A DNA stretch of 64,000 nucleotides, taken from positions 40,096,485 to 40,160,484 of the forward strand of contig CM034237.1 in assembly GCA_019916065.1 (NCBI GenBank). Reading direction: 5' to 3'. The notes beneath the pieces were generated by a model. That model was not told where the DNA came from and searched no databases. It saw nothing but the letters and a program-made list of their open reading frames with translations. Below are positions 24,715 to 36,425 of this stretch, one piece after another (within the stretch, counting starts at the first letter, position 1; every line of letters begins with the position of its first letter). The translations under genes and the position numbers were made by a program. The DNA is from Vitellaria paradoxa. Taxonomy: Eukaryota > Streptophyta > Magnoliopsida > Ericales > Sapotaceae.

Positions 24715-26237
24715 TGATTGGACATCAATTGATACATATTTATACATTCAAATTACACTTGCACACATCATAAAAAGACATAAAATCTATGTTTTGTGCA
24801 GATTTCATCTCCATATCTCCAAAGTGGATTGTGTGTTGATTTCCATCACAAGAACAAGAAATTAAGCTACATTGAGGATGTTGAGAAGAAAGCATGCTGC
24901 ACAACACATCAAAGGATTGAAGCTATTTCAGAAGAAGAAGAAAATTCAGTTGAAATCAGTACAAAGAAATCAGAATCACTATTCTGGAAATTTCTGCAGC
25001 AGGGGATCGTATTCGAATATGGGTTTACTGTATTCGAATATGAGCTTCTTCACAGCAACGAATTCCATGTGACCCCAACTTCCCCACGTGATGTAATCTG
25101 CAATCCAGGGAGGGCAAATCAGGAAAAGATATAGGAGAGAGAAGAAGCCATCATGAAGGGAACATTCGGTTAGAGGAGAGAGAAAAGATATAGGAGAGAG
25201 AAGGAAGAAAGAAGGGAGAGGAGACCCACACGACAGAAGATACAGAGGGCATTCGGCTAAGAAATTCAGATTTGAGGAGGAGAGTTTTTTAGAGTTTTTT
25301 CATTGAGAGTTCAGAGTTTTATATTGGAATTTTAATTCAGCATTGGAGTTTTTGGAGATTTACACATTGAATTCATTCCAATTTCTGTAATCAGATTTTG
25401 AAGTCTAAATCCATTTAACTTTCAATTTCAGATTGCAATGTCTTCTAATCAGATTTCCATTTCTGTTTTTCTTCATTTCAACATGCTCGGCTAAGTTTTC
25501 TTGAGCCAAGGCAAGGGTAATGCCCTTCCAATGAATCTCAAGTGGCCGAACTTCATGAATTTACCTTGAGTTTTTATGGTTATCAAATCAATTTGCAGCT
25601 GGGTGTCTTAGAACTCATTGATTCAAGACCCGATTAATCCAACTTTGTATATCCTATTGATGAGTTCATAGGTGTTGCTTAACTTAGAACTCTCATGACA
25701 TTGTTGTATGTGGGTTGCTAGAATTAGAACTCCTATTGTCCTTAAAATAGGTTATGCACATTGAGTGTTTAATCCATGGTTTGTTTCAATTGAAATTAAT
25801 TTTCTCAAAAATCAGTACAAATTGATTTGGTAAATTTATAAGCTCTTGGCACTTGAAATTCATTTGGATTGGTATTAAACTTGCCTTGCTCAACCTTTTT
25901 ATCATTTAATCTTTAGTTTAAATTCACTTTGCTTTTGGAAAGTTAGTTCAAAATCATCAACCAACCAAATCAGATTTTAATTTTCTATTTTACATTTTTC
26001 TGTGAGTTGTGTTTTGCCAAATTAATCTCCATTAGAGTCATTCACTTCATTACTCCCTAGATCCCTGTGGAAATGACCTGGGACTTACCAGTTATTTTGT
26101 GCTTCAACCACACCTTGCACTGGGGGAAAACTTGTCTTGACTTACCTCACTTAACATTTTCTTTAACTTTGAATTTATAATCTGAATTTTTATTTGAGCT
26201 TTTATCTTGAAGTGAGGTAATTAAACAAGAACAAGCA
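24715..26237 (+). repeat. Athila element 5' LTR
   Basis: 1523 bp, TG...CA. It contains two exact ATTCGAAT palindromes (25011-25018 and 25032-25039) and a GAGAGAGAAG-rich stretch (25130-25215). The 112-codon ORF inside it recurs in the other LTR and is not taken as a gene. Confidence 0.92.
25011..25039. repeat. ATTCGAAT pair, 21 bp apart (5' LTR)
   Basis: Exact palindromes at 25011-25018 and 25032-25039, both extending to TATTCGAATA with the flanking T and A. As RNA the two copies could form a 10-bp stem with an 11-nt loop. See the findings for the whole series. Confidence 0.8.
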
Positions 26238-26245
26238 CAAATTTA

Positions 26246-26263
26246 TGGCGCCGTTGCCGGGGA
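26246..26263 (+). promoter_or_regulatory. Primer binding site (tRNA-Asp)
   Basis: TGGCGCCGTTGCCGGGGA lies 8 nt after the 5' LTR. It is complementary to the 3' end of plant tRNA-Asp including CCA, the usual primer for Athila/Tat elements. Minus-strand cDNA synthesis would start here. Confidence 0.92.
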
Positions 26264-26449
26264 TCTTTGAGAAGCAATGGTGTTTTGAGCCTTTGGAGCA
26301 TTGACTGGCAGTACATCTCACCATCATCTTCAACAACAGAGCTGCTTAACTTGTTGAGTAACTTTGTTTCATCTCTATTTCTATTTCTTTTATAGTTTTA
26401 GTTGTTAGTTTAGTTTTAGAACTGCTTGCATCTGAATCCTGAAATTCTG

Positions 26450-26479
26450 ATTCGAATCTGTTTCATCTGATATTCGAAT
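26450..26479. repeat. ATTCGAAT pair, 22 bp apart (leader)
   Basis: Exact copies at 26450-26457 and 26472-26479, in the untranslated leader before gag. A related ATCTGAAT lies 20 bp upstream at 26430. Confidence 0.75.
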
Positions 26480-26568
26480 ACGGCTGCATTTCTTTGCTGA
26501 GAGCTGTAGTTGCAATTCTCTGTGAATCAGTAGATGAAATTGTGAAGTTAGGAGTTTAGATTGGAGTT

Positions 26569-29500
26569 TTGTTTCAGTCTGAAATTCTGTTTATGCTTTT
26601 AAGGTCTGGTAAACTTGTTGGAAACAGATTTGAATTGCATTCTCCATCTTCTCTTGCTGAATTGATTGAATTTTCTGCACTACATTCCCAATCTGAATTT
26701 TCTGTTGCACATATGGATCCACCACCACCTGTTCTGCCGGAAGGAAGTGTTCAAGGAGAGAATGATCAAATGGATCAAAACATCCTTAGACCTCTCCGGG
26801 AATACCTTTATCCAGCTAGACAAACCACTCCATCTTGCATTGTTCTTCCAAATGGACATCAGAATTTTTATCTTAAACCTGGAACAATTCAGCTGTTACC
26901 AACTTTTCATGGCATGGACTCAGAAAATCCTTATATGCATATGAAAGAATTTGAAGATGTTTGTGGAACTTGCATGGATAGGAATGTTAATGAGGACATG
27001 GTTAGGCTTAAATTATTTCCATTTTCATTGAAAGACAAGGCAAAAATGTGGTTGAATTCACTTGAGCCTAGATCAATAGGTACTTGGAGAGACATGCAAA
27101 CAAAATTTTTGAAGAAGTATTTTCCTGCAAATAGAACTGTGATTCTTCAACAGCAAATAATGAATTTTGTGTGTAAATCCAATGAAACATTTGCTCAAGC
27201 ATGGGAAAGATTCAAGGAATTATTGCAAGCATGTCCACATCATGGTTTTGAATCTTGGAGAATTGTTAATTTTTTCCATAATGCATTAACTCCAAATCTG
27301 AAAATGTTGGTTGCCACCATGTGTAATGGTGAATTCTATGACAAAACTGCTGAAGAGGCTTTACATTTCTTTGATGCTTTAGCTGAAAACACTAAACAGT
27401 GGGAGGTAGTCTCCCCATTTTGTTCTGAATTTTCTGACAGATCAAATGATAGAGGAAAGCTCCATCTCAATGAGGCAGATGATGTTGGAGCTAGGCTGGC
27501 TGCATTGTCAAGAAAGATTGAATTGATGGAGCAAAAGAAGCAAACATTGAAGGAGAGTGAAGTTAAGTGTGTGATGTGTGAAACCGCAGACCACAGGACT
27601 GATGATTGCCCAACACTTCCAGCCTTTAAGGAAGTTCTCTATGGTCAAGCAAATCCCACACAAGCTGCAAGACCCTTCAATCAAAATCAGGGGATGAACA
27701 CATATTCGCAAGGCCATAGTCCATATTCGAATAGCTACAACCCTGGCTACAGAAATCATCCAAACCTTTCTTGGAAAGCAGAAGCACAGAACCAACAATA
27801 CCAACCTCAACAAAATGTACAACCCCAACCATTTCCTCCTCAGCCTTTTCAACCTCAGCAGAATTCAAATTTTTATCAGCCACCTCACAAAAGATCTTTG
27901 GAAGACACCTTGCAACAATTTATGCAAGGGCAGATTGGAACCAACAATCAGAATTCCAAGTTTCAAGAGCAGACAAACAGGGCCATGGAAGACATCCGAA
28001 GTCAATTGTCAAAGCTAACTCAAGCTTTAACTATCAGAGAATCAGGAAAGCTTCCATCTCAGCCAAGACCAAATCCTACAAGCCAAGTTCATTTCAGTGA
28101 ATCATCTTCATCTGCTGCAAATGAAAATCTGGAGCATGTACAAGCTGTTTCAACATTGAGAAGTGGTAAGCAAATTGTCAAGCCAGATTACAAACCACCT
28201 GCTGAAGAAATTGAGGAAGAAAATGAGCAAGAAATCATGAAAAATGAAGAAGAGGTGCAGCTGAAACAGAAATTGGACAGCAAAACAGAAAGTGAACAGA
28301 AACAGAAATTTAGCACTTCTGAGAAAGAAGACATGTTTCAGAATGAAGAGCAAGAATTGAAGCAAAATGAAAGACTAATTGGGAACAACAAGTTGGACAG
28401 ACAATTTGAGGAAAAGCAGAATCTGAACCAACAAAATCAGGAAATTCTGATGCAGCCAGAGGGATATTCGAATACCAGCAAGCAACATTCGAATAGCAGT
28501 AAGCAGCAAATCAGAATCCAGAGAACAGAGCAGGTAAATTCTGAAAATAAAGAGGAAATTTCTGACAATAAGAAAATAATTTCTGAAGAAAATCAGTTTG
28601 AAAAGAGTGAGAAAGATTTTGAAAATAAAGAAATTTTGAATAAAACCAATTTGGACAAATCTGAATTTTTTCCAAAACTTCCATTTCCACAAAGATTGAA
28701 CAAAGCCAAGAAAGAGAATTTGGATTCTGACATCTATGAATTGTTCAAACAAGTCAGAATCAATATTCCCTTACTTGATGCAATTAAACAAAATCCATCA
28801 TATGGAAAATTTTTGAAAGATTTGTGCACTGTCAAGAGGAAAATGAATGTGAAAGAAAGAGCATTTTTGACTGAACAAGTGAGCTCCATTTTGCAATTTA
28901 AAACTCCTCCCAAATATAAAGATCCAGGTTGCCCCACCATAGCCTGCTTAATTGGGAATCAAAGGGTAGATCAAGCTTTGCTAGATTTAGGTGCAAGTGT
29001 CAACCTCTTACCATTCACTGTTTACAAACAGCTGGGGTTGGGAGAACTTAGACCTACAAGGGTGACATTACAACTTGCTGATAGGTCAGTTAAAGTCCCT
29101 AGGGGTGTGGTTGAGGATGTCTTGATTCAAGTGGATCATTTTTACTTTCCAGTGGACTTCATAGTATTAGACACTCAGCCCATTCAAGGGAACCAACCAG
29201 TTGTACCTGTTATCCTAGGAAGACCATTTTTGGCCACCTCAAATGCCTTGATCAATTGTAGAACTGGAGTTATCAAGCTCTCCTTTGGAAACATGACAAT
29301 TGAGAAAAACATCTTTAAGGTGACCAAGCAGCCGAGTGATTATGAGGAGGTAGAGGAAGTTGATTGGATTCAAACAACCACTCAAGATCACTTTGATAGA
29401 GAGTATTTTGATGACCCTTTGGAGAAAGCTTTAGTGAATAATGAGCAAGTAGATTTCCTAGCTGATTTTGACTTGGAGAATTGTGAGGGAGGAGAATTTG

Positions 29501-32500
29501 AGGAAATGAAAAATTCAGTGCTGATGATGAATCAGTGGAGACCAACTGTTGAGTCTTTAGAGCTGCCCATAGCCAAGCCTTTGTCATTTTTGGACCAGCC
29601 ACCAAAACCTGAGAGAAAACCTTTGCCAAGTGACTTGAAATATGTATTTTTAGGTGAGGGAGAGTCCTATCCAGCTGTCATTTCATCTCAGCTGAGTTTG
29701 GACCAAGAAAATAGACTTGTGGAAGTCTTGAGGAAGCATAGAGGAGCTTTGGGCTGGACCATAGCAGACCTGCAAGGAATCAGTCCACTGATTTGCACCT
29801 ATAGAATATTCTTGGAGGAAGAGGCCAAGCCTATTAGGCAAATGCAAAGGAGACTCAATCCCAACATGAAAGAGGTTGTTAGAGGGGAGGTAATCAAGCT
29901 TTTGGATGCTGGAATTATCTACCCCATCTCAGATTCTAAGTGGGTAAGTCCAACTCAGGTAGTGCCTAAGAAATCTGGAGTGACTGTGATTAAGAATGAA
30001 AAAGAGGAATTAGTTCCAATGCGCATCCAAACAGGATGGCGCATGTGCATAGATTATAGAAAGTTGAATGCAGTCACAAGGAAAGATCATTTCCCTCTTC
30101 CATTCCTAGATCAGGTATTGGAAAGAGTGGCAGGGCATGCATTTTACTGTTTCTTGGATGGTTACTCTGGGTATAATCAGATTGAGATTGCATTGGAAGA
30201 TCAAGAAAAGACCACATTCACTTGCCCATTTGGCACATTTGCATATAGGCGTATGCCTTTTGGTCTTTGCAATGCTCCTGCAACATTTCAGAGATGTATG
30301 ATGAGTCTGTTTAGTGATTTTGTAGAGAGATTCCTTGAAGTTTTTATGGATGACTTTTCAGTATATGGCAGTGACTTTGATACATGTTTGGGAAACTTAG
30401 AGAAGGTTTTGATTAGATGTGAGGAGAAAAACTTGGTTTTGAATTGGGAAAAATGCCACTTTATGGTAACTCATGGAATTGTCCTTGGCCACATAGTGTC
30501 TTCTAGGGGGATAGAAGTAGACAAAGCTAAAGTGGAAATTATTCAAAAACTTCCTACCCCTAGATGTGTTAAGGATATCAGATCATTTCTTGGCCATGCT
30601 GGGTTTTATAGAAGGTTTATTGCATCATTCAGTGCCATTGCTAGACCTTTGTGCAACCTTCTATCCCAGGATGTCCCCTTTGATTGGACACCAGAGTGTC
30701 AGGCCTCATTTGATAGACTTAAGAGTTTGCTCACCTCAGCTCCCATTATGCAGCCACCAGACTGGACTTTACCATTTGAGATCATGTGTGATGCTAGTGA
30801 TTGTGCCATTGGTGCAGTGCTAGGACAGAGGAGGGATAGGAGACCACATGTGTTGTACTATGCTAGCAAAACCCTTAGTGAAGCACAAAGGAATTACACT
30901 ACTACTGAGAAGGAGTTGCTAGCAGTAGTATATGCCTTGGACAAGTTCAGATCATACCTGGTAGGTTCTCATGTCATAGTATACACTGACCATGCTGCTT
31001 TGAAGTATCTCTTGACCAAACCTGATGCTAAGCCTAGACTTATTAGATGGATTCTTTTGCTTCAAGAATTTGATTTAGAAATCAAGGACAAAAAGGGAGT
31101 TGAAAATGTAGTTGCTGATCACCTTTCTAGACTCCCACATCAAGATTTAGCATCCTTTGATTCTCCCATCAATGAGACATTCCCTGATGAGCAGTTGTTC
31201 CACATAGACTCTTCTGAGGTACCTTGGTTTGCAGATATAGCCAACTACCTAGCTTCAGGTATTGTGCCTTCTCACTGGACCATGTTGGATAGAAGAAAGT
31301 TCTTTAGGAATGTGAGACACTTTTTCTGGGATGACCCTTATTTGTTTAAGTATTGCTCAGATCAAGTCATAAGGAGATGCATACCCGAGAGTGAAGTACA
31401 GAGTGTCATTAGTTTTTGTCATACTCTTGCATGTGGAGGTCATTTTTCAGCTAGGAAGACAGTGGCAAAGATTTTACAGAGTGGATTATTTTGGCCTACC
31501 ATGTTTAGGGATGTGCATGCCTTTTGTGTTGCTTGTGATAGGTGTCAAAGGCTTGGTAAGATCACTAGGAGAAACATGATGCCACTTCACCCCATTTATG
31601 TGCTTGATATCTTTGATTGTTGGGGTATGGATTTTATGGGACCATTTGTGAATTCATTTGGCAATGAGTATATCTTAGTGGCAGTGGATTATGTTTCAAA
31701 GTGGATAGAAGCTATACCAACTAAGACCAATGACCACAAGGTAGTGATAAAATTTTTGAAGGAAAATGTGTTTTCAAGATTTGGAATGCCAAAGGCCATG
31801 ATAAGTGATAGGGGAACACATTTTTGCAATAGACATGTTGGTCTTTTGATGAAGAAGTATGGGGTGTTACATAAGGTTGGAACATCTTACCATCCCCAAA
31901 CAAGTGGACAAGCCGAGTTGGCCAATAGAGAGATCAAGAGAATCATTGAAAAAACAGTGAATCCCACAAGGAAAGATTGGTCTTTGAAATTGGTTGATGC
32001 ACTTTGGGCTTATAGGACTGCCTACAAGACTATCCTAGGCATGTCTCCTTATAGGTTAGTGTATGGAAAAGCTTGTCATCTTCCTGTGGAACTTGAACAC
32101 AAGGCTTTTTGGGCAGTGAGACACTTTAATGAGAGCATCACTGAATCTGGTTTTCAAAGAAAATTGCAACTAAATGAGCTTGAGGAGATTAGAAATGATG
32201 CATATGAGAATGCTAAGATCACCAAGGATAGAGTGAAGAAATGGCATGATACACATATTCTCAAAAGAGAGTTGTTTGTGGGTCAAAAGGTCTTGTTATA
32301 TGACTCAAGGTTACACTTGTTTCCCGGGAAATTGAAGTCCAGATGGAGTGGTCCATATGTGATTCAGAATATCACTGAGTTTGGGGCTGTTGACATTCAA
32401 AATCCAACCTCCAAAAATGTTTTTAGAGTGAATGGACAGAGATTGAAAGAGTATAATGAGAATTTTGTTGCTGAAGTGGAGAGTTGGGATCTTGAAGATC

Positions 32501-32517
32501 CCCCAAATTCTGTTTGA
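26569..32517 (+). CDS. gag-pol: Athila gag-pol polyprotein, uninterrupted
   Basis: 1982 codons from the first ATG. The ATG at 26713 ([11 protein letters not shown]) is the likelier gag start, because the conserved opening [10 protein letters not shown] follows. Gag core [18 protein letters not shown] lies near residue 148, and a CCHC knuckle at C334-C337-H342-C347. A Gln/Glu/Lys-rich linker runs about 350-720. Protease has DLGAS at 806-810 (Leu in place of Thr, usual in Athila). Reverse transcriptase has FMDD at 1259-1262; RNase H begins near D1408. Integrase has H1618, H1625, C1653, C1656, then D1688, D1747, E1783 (D-35-E). The C-terminus ends after the [20 protein letters not shown] module, and there is no chromodomain. 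All catalytic residues are present, so the enzyme set looks functional. Gag and pol share one frame. Four ATTCGAAT-type motifs lie in gag and the linker. Confidence 0.95.
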   Translation: MFQSEILFMLLRSGKLVGNRFELHSPSSLAELIEFSALHSQSEFSVAHMDPPPPVLPEGSVQGENDQMDQNILRPLREYLYPARQTTPSCIVLPNGHQNFYLKPGTIQLLPTFHGMDSENPYMHMKEFEDVCGTCMDRNVNEDMVRLKLFPFSLKDKAKMWLNSLEPRSIGTWRDMQTKFLKKYFPANRTVILQQQIMNFVCKSNETFAQAWERFKELLQACPHHGFESWRIVNFFHNALTPNLKMLVATMCNGEFYDKTAEEALHFFDALAENTKQWEVVSPFCSEFSDRSNDRGKLHLNEADDVGARLAALSRKIELMEQKKQTLKESEVKCVMCETADHRTDDCPTLPAFKEVLYGQANPTQAARPFNQNQGMNTYSQGHSPYSNSYNPGYRNHPNLSWKAEAQNQQYQPQQNVQPQPFPPQPFQPQQNSNFYQPPHKRSLEDTLQQFMQGQIGTNNQNSKFQEQTNRAMEDIRSQLSKLTQALTIRESGKLPSQPRPNPTSQVHFSESSSSAANENLEHVQAVSTLRSGKQIVKPDYKPPAEEIEEENEQEIMKNEEEVQLKQKLDSKTESEQKQKFSTSEKEDMFQNEEQELKQNERLIGNNKLDRQFEEKQNLNQQNQEILMQPEGYSNTSKQHSNSSKQQIRIQRTEQVNSENKEEISDNKKIISEENQFEKSEKDFENKEILNKTNLDKSEFFPKLPFPQRLNKAKKENLDSDIYELFKQVRINIPLLDAIKQNPSYGKFLKDLCTVKRKMNVKERAFLTEQVSSILQFKTPPKYKDPGCPTIACLIGNQRVDQALLDLGASVNLLPFTVYKQLGLGELRPTRVTLQLADRSVKVPRGVVEDVLIQVDHFYFPVDFIVLDTQPIQGNQPVVPVILGRPFLATSNALINCRTGVIKLSFGNMTIEKNIFKVTKQPSDYEEVEEVDWIQTTTQDHFDREYFDDPLEKALVNNEQVDFLADFDLENCEGGEFEEMKNSVLMMNQWRPTVESLELPIAKPLSFLDQPPKPERKPLPSDLKYVFLGEGESYPAVISSQLSLDQENRLVEVLRKHRGALGWTIADLQGISPLICTYRIFLEEEAKPIRQMQRRLNPNMKEVVRGEVIKLLDAGIIYPISDSKWVSPTQVVPKKSGVTVIKNEKEELVPMRIQTGWRMCIDYRKLNAVTRKDHFPLPFLDQVLERVAGHAFYCFLDGYSGYNQIEIALEDQEKTTFTCPFGTFAYRRMPFGLCNAPATFQRCMMSLFSDFVERFLEVFMDDFSVYGSDFDTCLGNLEKVLIRCEEKNLVLNWEKCHFMVTHGIVLGHIVSSRGIEVDKAKVEIIQKLPTPRCVKDIRSFLGHAGFYRRFIASFSAIARPLCNLLSQDVPFDWTPECQASFDRLKSLLTSAPIMQPPDWTLPFEIMCDASDCAIGAVLGQRRDRRPHVLYYASKTLSEAQRNYTTTEKELLAVVYALDKFRSYLVGSHVIVYTDHAALKYLLTKPDAKPRLIRWILLLQEFDLEIKDKKGVENVVADHLSRLPHQDLASFDSPINETFPDEQLFHIDSSEVPWFADIANYLASGIVPSHWTMLDRRKFFRNVRHFFWDDPYLFKYCSDQVIRRCIPESEVQSVISFCHTLACGGHFSARKTVAKILQSGLFWPTMFRDVHAFCVACDRCQRLGKITRRNMMPLHPIYVLDIFDCWGMDFMGPFVNSFGNEYILVAVDYVSKWIEAIPTKTNDHKVVIKFLKENVFSRFGMPKAMISDRGTHFCNRHVGLLMKKYGVLHKVGTSYHPQTSGQAELANREIKRIIEKTVNPTRKDWSLKLVDALWAYRTAYKTILGMSPYRLVYGKACHLPVELEHKAFWAVRHFNESITESGFQRKLQLNELEEIRNDAYENAKITKDRVKKWHDTHILKRELFVGQKVLLYDSRLHLFPGKLKSRWSGPYVIQNITEFGAVDIQNPTSKNVFRVNGQRLKEYNENFVAEVESWDLEDPPNSV
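27704..27732. repeat. Degenerate ATTCGAAT pair in gag, 21 bp apart
   Basis: ATTCGCAA (27704-27711) and exact ATTCGAAT (27725-27732). Both read YS(Q/N) in the gag frame. Confidence 0.6.
28466..28494. repeat. ATTCGAAT pair in the gag-pol linker, 21 bp apart
   Basis: Exact copies at 28466-28473 and 28487-28494, coding YSN and HSN in a low-complexity linker. Confidence 0.75.
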
Positions 32518-33207
32518 ATGGAGGAAGAATTCTGATTTTGTATCATAGTAGTGTAGGTTCTGTTATGTTTTTGATTTTCTGTTTTCTTTGGTTTTTGTAA
32601 TTTTCTTTCTTTCATCTAAAAAAAAAAAAAAAAAAAAATTTTTCAGTTTGCAAGTTTTAACACATTGGTTTCAGCAAGTTCATGAAGAATTGAGAATTTC
32701 TGCTTTATGTTTTACTGATATGTGAATCTTCAAAGGTTGGAACTGACATGTGCTATTTGAGGTAGCAACATCACTTGTGGTGGACCTACTTGAGAGTCAA
32801 GTGGAATAAATGCATTGGCTTGATGTGTTTTGGGAGTATAATGCATTAACCAAAGTGGGTAGCACATGTTTTCAAAGTGTTTCAGAATGCAGCTAAAGAA
32901 TTTCAATTGAGCAAGCTTCATTAAGGATCAAGTCACATCAGCAGGTGCAACAAAAACTGATCAAATCTGGTACTGCTATTAAGTCCAAATCATCTCATTT
33001 GAATAGCTGAATAGTCATTTGAATAGGCCATCTGAGCACAAAATCTCATCTGTGAACAGCAACCCATCTTGCATACTTACTGATTTCCTGCATCTTGGTT
33101 GTTTGTGATGCTTGGCAAAACCTCATTGATCTTTAATTACACTCACCCCAGTTTGTGTTGTTTTGGTTCTACTGATTTGCATTTTCTTTGAGAATATTGC
33201 ATTGAAC

Positions 33208-33220
33208 AAGTTGGGGGGAG
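33208..33220 (+). promoter_or_regulatory. Internal polypurine-tract-like G run 1
   Basis: AAGTTGGGGGGAG resembles the 3' polypurine tract of the same element (GTAGTTGGGGGGTGTG) and could prime internal plus-strand DNA synthesis. Assignment is by similarity only. Confidence 0.45.
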
Positions 33221-33363
33221 CAATTGTTTTGGTAATACCTTGGAGTTTCAGCTGGTCTACATCACTCAAACATGTTAACCTTAAACTCAGCAGGTACCCT
33301 TTTTCCCTTTGCACTTTATTCCAGATTGATTGACTTGTTTGTGCATTGAGGACAATGCTTGTT

Positions 33364-33378
33364 TTAGTTGGGGGGGGA
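33364..33378 (+). promoter_or_regulatory. Internal polypurine-tract-like G run 2
   Basis: TTAGTTGGGGGGGGACA is the second GTTGGGGGG tract in the spacer, about 155 bp after the first. The same AGTTGGGGGG core stands directly before the 3' LTR. Confidence 0.45.
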
Positions 33379-33724
33379 CACAATCTGAGTTTGTGAATGT
33401 GAATAATTTTGCTGAAATTTGCTGAATTGGGTGATTGGATATGATCAGAATGTTTTGAATATGATTTGGAATTGCTTGAATTGAATTAAGATCATGCTTA
33501 TGTCAGTTTGAGTTTGCATATGTTGAAAATTTGAAAAAAAAAAAAAAAAAAAAAATTTTTTTGAAACTGTGGAAAAATTGCAAAACTTCTTCTTGAATTA
33601 GTTGTTCTTTTGAAATAATTTTCTAATCTTAGCTGTTGGCAAAACTTAATTTGAGTATTCTTAAGAAATGGAGAAGAATTTCTGGTTTTCTGGACACTGG
33701 AATTGCAAAGTGCTGATAACCCGT

Positions 33725-33820
33725 ATTCGAATATGGGTATGGGTATTCGAATATGATGTCAGTTTTAAATCCTGTATATACCCGTAAGTGGCCCCATTTA
33801 AGGTCCTGTTCTATTCGAAT
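33725..33820. repeat. ATTCGAAT pair (20 bp apart) plus a single copy before ORF2
   Basis: Exact copies at 33725-33732, 33745-33752 and 33813-33820, all within TATTCGAATA, 195-290 bp upstream of the ORF2 start. Confidence 0.75.
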
Positions 33821-34014
33821 ACGAGCCCTGGTGCCCACAACCCTGAAACCTTCACCATTCCACATCTTCTTCCAGCCTTTTACTTTCAGATTATCTGAGT
33901 GAGATTTTGAGTTGACATTGAAGGGAAGATTCAGATACAGAGCTGCGATTGAAGAAGCTAGGGTTTACAGCTTGGAGAATTTCTGATAAAGGGTGGAAAA
34001 TCAACTGAAGCAAA

Positions 34015-35394
34015 ATGCCACCAAAGAGGATGAAGAAGATGGCTTACAAAGGAAAGGCTAAGAGAAGGAGCATGAGGATTTTGAGCCAACATGGTAAGGG
34101 TTCTTCACTTGTTGTTCAGGAACCCATAACTTATGAACTGTCATCCTCTAAATCAGACCGTAGGTCTTCTTCTAGAACAGAATCATTCCATTCTGTAGGC
34201 AATGAGAGTTTGAGTGAGAGACATGAAACTCATGTCTCTAATGTTGAAAAGGAAAACTCTGTTGGAGTTCCTGAGAATGTGCCGATTGAGGAACACACCT
34301 CTGCTCCTGAGGATGAGGTCCACACCTCTGAAAAGGTTCCTGAAGATGAACCTGAAGCACAACCTGGCCATGATCAGTTTGATGAGGGTTCTTTTGATAA
34401 TTTGAGGTTTTCCAACAAAGCTTCAAAGCTGAAATTTGATGAGAATTACAGCAAGAGAGCTGTGTTGACTGAAAGAGGAATTAAATTGGAGGATTACAAT
34501 GAACCACCCTATGAATTGTTAGAGTTATTTGAGCAAAGGGGCTGGATACATTGGGTTACAACCAGTAGGAGGGCTGTGGTACCATATGTGAGGGAATTTT
34601 ACTCAAATGCTGAAATAGGTATGATTCATGGGAGACCTGAGATAAACTCTAAGGTTAGAGGGAAGAGAATTAGTTTGAATCTTGAGAAGATTTCCTTCAT
34701 AGGTCATTTGCCTGTTGAAAGAATACCCGAATCCACACCTAAACAAAAAGCAAAATGGGAGAAGCAATTGCATAAGGACAATTTGGCTAGGCTCTTCACA
34801 GCCAACCCTCGAGCTAAATGGACCACTTCTAGGATGTCCAAGTCAGGAATTACTCCCAAAAGTAATATCCTTCACATGCTGGTCTGTTCTTTATTTCTGC
34901 CCCATGCTTACAAGTCAACCATCACTCTTGAACAAGCCATGATTATGGGAAAGATGTTGTTAGGCATTCCCATGGATTTACCTTACCACATTTGGTTGGT
35001 TATTTCTCATGTGGTAGAGAAACCAGAATCCACTGCTGGGCTGCCTTTTGGAGGTTTAATTACAGAGATAATTGAGCACTTTTTGGGAATAGAGGAAGAG
35101 GCAGGAATGGCCATTGTGAAAGCTGCTCCTTTGATAGACAAAATATCCATGAATCGAAGTCGAGGGCAATTGAAGAAGGCTACTTCACCTGCAGTTGAGA
35201 ACAATCAGCAGCAGCCAGCAGAGGATGAGGCAACTGAAGCAGCCCCCATGAGCACAGAGGAGAAGTTGAAATTAATCCAGAAAAATCAAGAAGTGCTGAT
35301 GAGGGAAGTGAGTGAGCTGAGACAGGGGCAGCAGAAGCTTATTCGAATGGTGGAAAGCATATTCGAATGGAGTCAAGAAGGGAGAAATGCTTAA
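34015..35394 (+). CDS. Athila second ORF (459 aa), plant-transposon-protein-like
   Basis: Uninterrupted. The basic N-terminus MPPKRMKKMAYKGKAKRRSM could be a nuclear or nucleolar signal. Residues about 40-130 are acidic, Ser/Glu-rich and low complexity. A folded part from about 135 to 375 has KRAVLTERGI, RGWIHWVTTSRRAVVPYVRE and FYSNAEIGMIHG, then a V-RGKRISLN stretch and SNILHMLVCSLFLP. The C-terminus (about 410-455) is a predicted coiled coil of KLKLIQKNQEVLMREVSEL type. From memory this matches the plant-specific domain called 'putative plant transposon protein' in protein databases. It sits where Athila elements carry their env-like ORF, but I see no signal peptide or clear membrane anchor, so I do not call it an envelope. 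It probably needs a spliced or internally initiated mRNA. Function unknown. Confidence 0.7.
   Translation: MPPKRMKKMAYKGKAKRRSMRILSQHGKGSSLVVQEPITYELSSSKSDRRSSSRTESFHSVGNESLSERHETHVSNVEKENSVGVPENVPIEEHTSAPEDEVHTSEKVPEDEPEAQPGHDQFDEGSFDNLRFSNKASKLKFDENYSKRAVLTERGIKLEDYNEPPYELLELFEQRGWIHWVTTSRRAVVPYVREFYSNAEIGMIHGRPEINSKVRGKRISLNLEKISFIGHLPVERIPESTPKQKAKWEKQLHKDNLARLFTANPRAKWTTSRMSKSGITPKSNILHMLVCSLFLPHAYKSTITLEQAMIMGKMLLGIPMDLPYHIWLVISHVVEKPESTAGLPFGGLITEIIEHFLGIEEEAGMAIVKAAPLIDKISMNRSRGQLKKATSPAVENNQQQPAEDEATEAAPMSTEEKLKLIQKNQEVLMREVSELRQGQQKLIRMVESIFEWSQEGRNA
35341..35368. repeat. ATTCGAAT pair at the end of ORF2, 20 bp apart
   Basis: Exact copies at 35341-35348 and 35361-35368, read in two different codon phases (IRM and IFEW). 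Protein-level selection therefore cannot explain both. Confidence 0.75.
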
Positions 35395-36379
35395 TTTCAG
35401 TACTTCAGCCATGATCCAGACTCTTTTGTCCTTGAAACCAGATTTTTGACAACAAATCTTTAGAATATTTCAAATATGTTTTGTCAACAATAGGATTTGA
35501 ATTAATGTTCCTGCTGTTTGTTTCTTTTGATTAGGATTAAGTTGTTTTGTTTTACTTTTGCTACTTAGGACTTTGAACTTTCAACTTGGAATGAATGAAA
35601 CTTCTGTTTTCTTGGAATTAGTAATGTCATTTGCATAATTTGGATTGAGCTGAGTTGAAGTATGAAATTTTAAAGAGTTGTTGTGATTGCCATGTGTTTT
35701 TAAGTTGAAAAGTGTGTGAATGGATTTAGTTTGAGGATTGTTGATCTAACATTTGTCTTGAAGAATGAATTTATGAATGAATAATGTGTTTTATGGATTT
35801 CCAGATATAGTGGAGACTTAAAACCTGAAGTGAGATATTTGAGCCTTAAACTTTGTCATGAGAGACTTCATTTACTCTAAGGGCTTTCCAAAAGCTCAAG
35901 CTTTTTTGCACTTCAAATTACTTCAATAACTCCACTTATATTATTTTGCTTTGGGTGTTTGTGAAGTGATGGATGAATGGAACTAGACTTCTGATTCTTA
36001 ACTTTTATGGTTGAATAGAAATGAAATCATAGAAATGATATTAGGCCATTTTTCTTAACATTTGAGCTTGGAATGCCTTTCTTTGATGAACATCATCCTT
36101 GGAGCCAAGTTTGAGCTTTATTAGAGCATTCATACTTCTTTATTCTTACCACATCATACCTTTAACCATTATGAATGCTCTTTAGCCTTCCCTAACAGAT
36201 TGGAATACACTGAAAATATTAAGGAAGAGAAATGAACAACACTTTGGGATTTTGAGGTGAGAAGAAAGAAAATGAATGGAATGAGGAAAAGAAAATGTTA
36301 AGGGAAATTCTTGATAAAAAGAAAATCAAAAAGGTGGAAACTGTTTTACTTTTGAAAAACATTCACTTGAGGTTAATTT

Positions 36380-36425
<46 letters not shown>

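Larger units (their letters stand above)
32518..34014 (+). other. Spacer between Athila pol and second ORF
   Basis: Non-coding, about 1.5 kb. It has A-runs (32619-32638, 33535-33554), two internal GTTGGGGGG tracts (near 33210 and 33367), a degenerate ATTTGAAT pair (32997, 33017), and the exact ATTCGAAT pair (33725, 33745) plus a single copy (33813) just before ORF2. It may carry the promoter or splice acceptor for the ORF2 mRNA; none was identified with confidence. Confidence 0.6.

Noticed and set aside
24796..25134. 112-codon ORF in the Athila LTR (again at 37214-37552) as a gene
   Set aside because: It lies wholly inside the LTR, shows no domain, and its repetition simply reflects the two LTRs.
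27508..28940. Several long antisense ORFs under gag-pol
   Set aside because: Shadows of the low-complexity Gln/Glu/Lys-rich linker; no domain content.
34015..35394. Retroviral-type envelope protein
   Set aside because: No signal peptide, no convincing transmembrane helix, no cleavage-like site; resemblance is to a plant transposon-associated domain.
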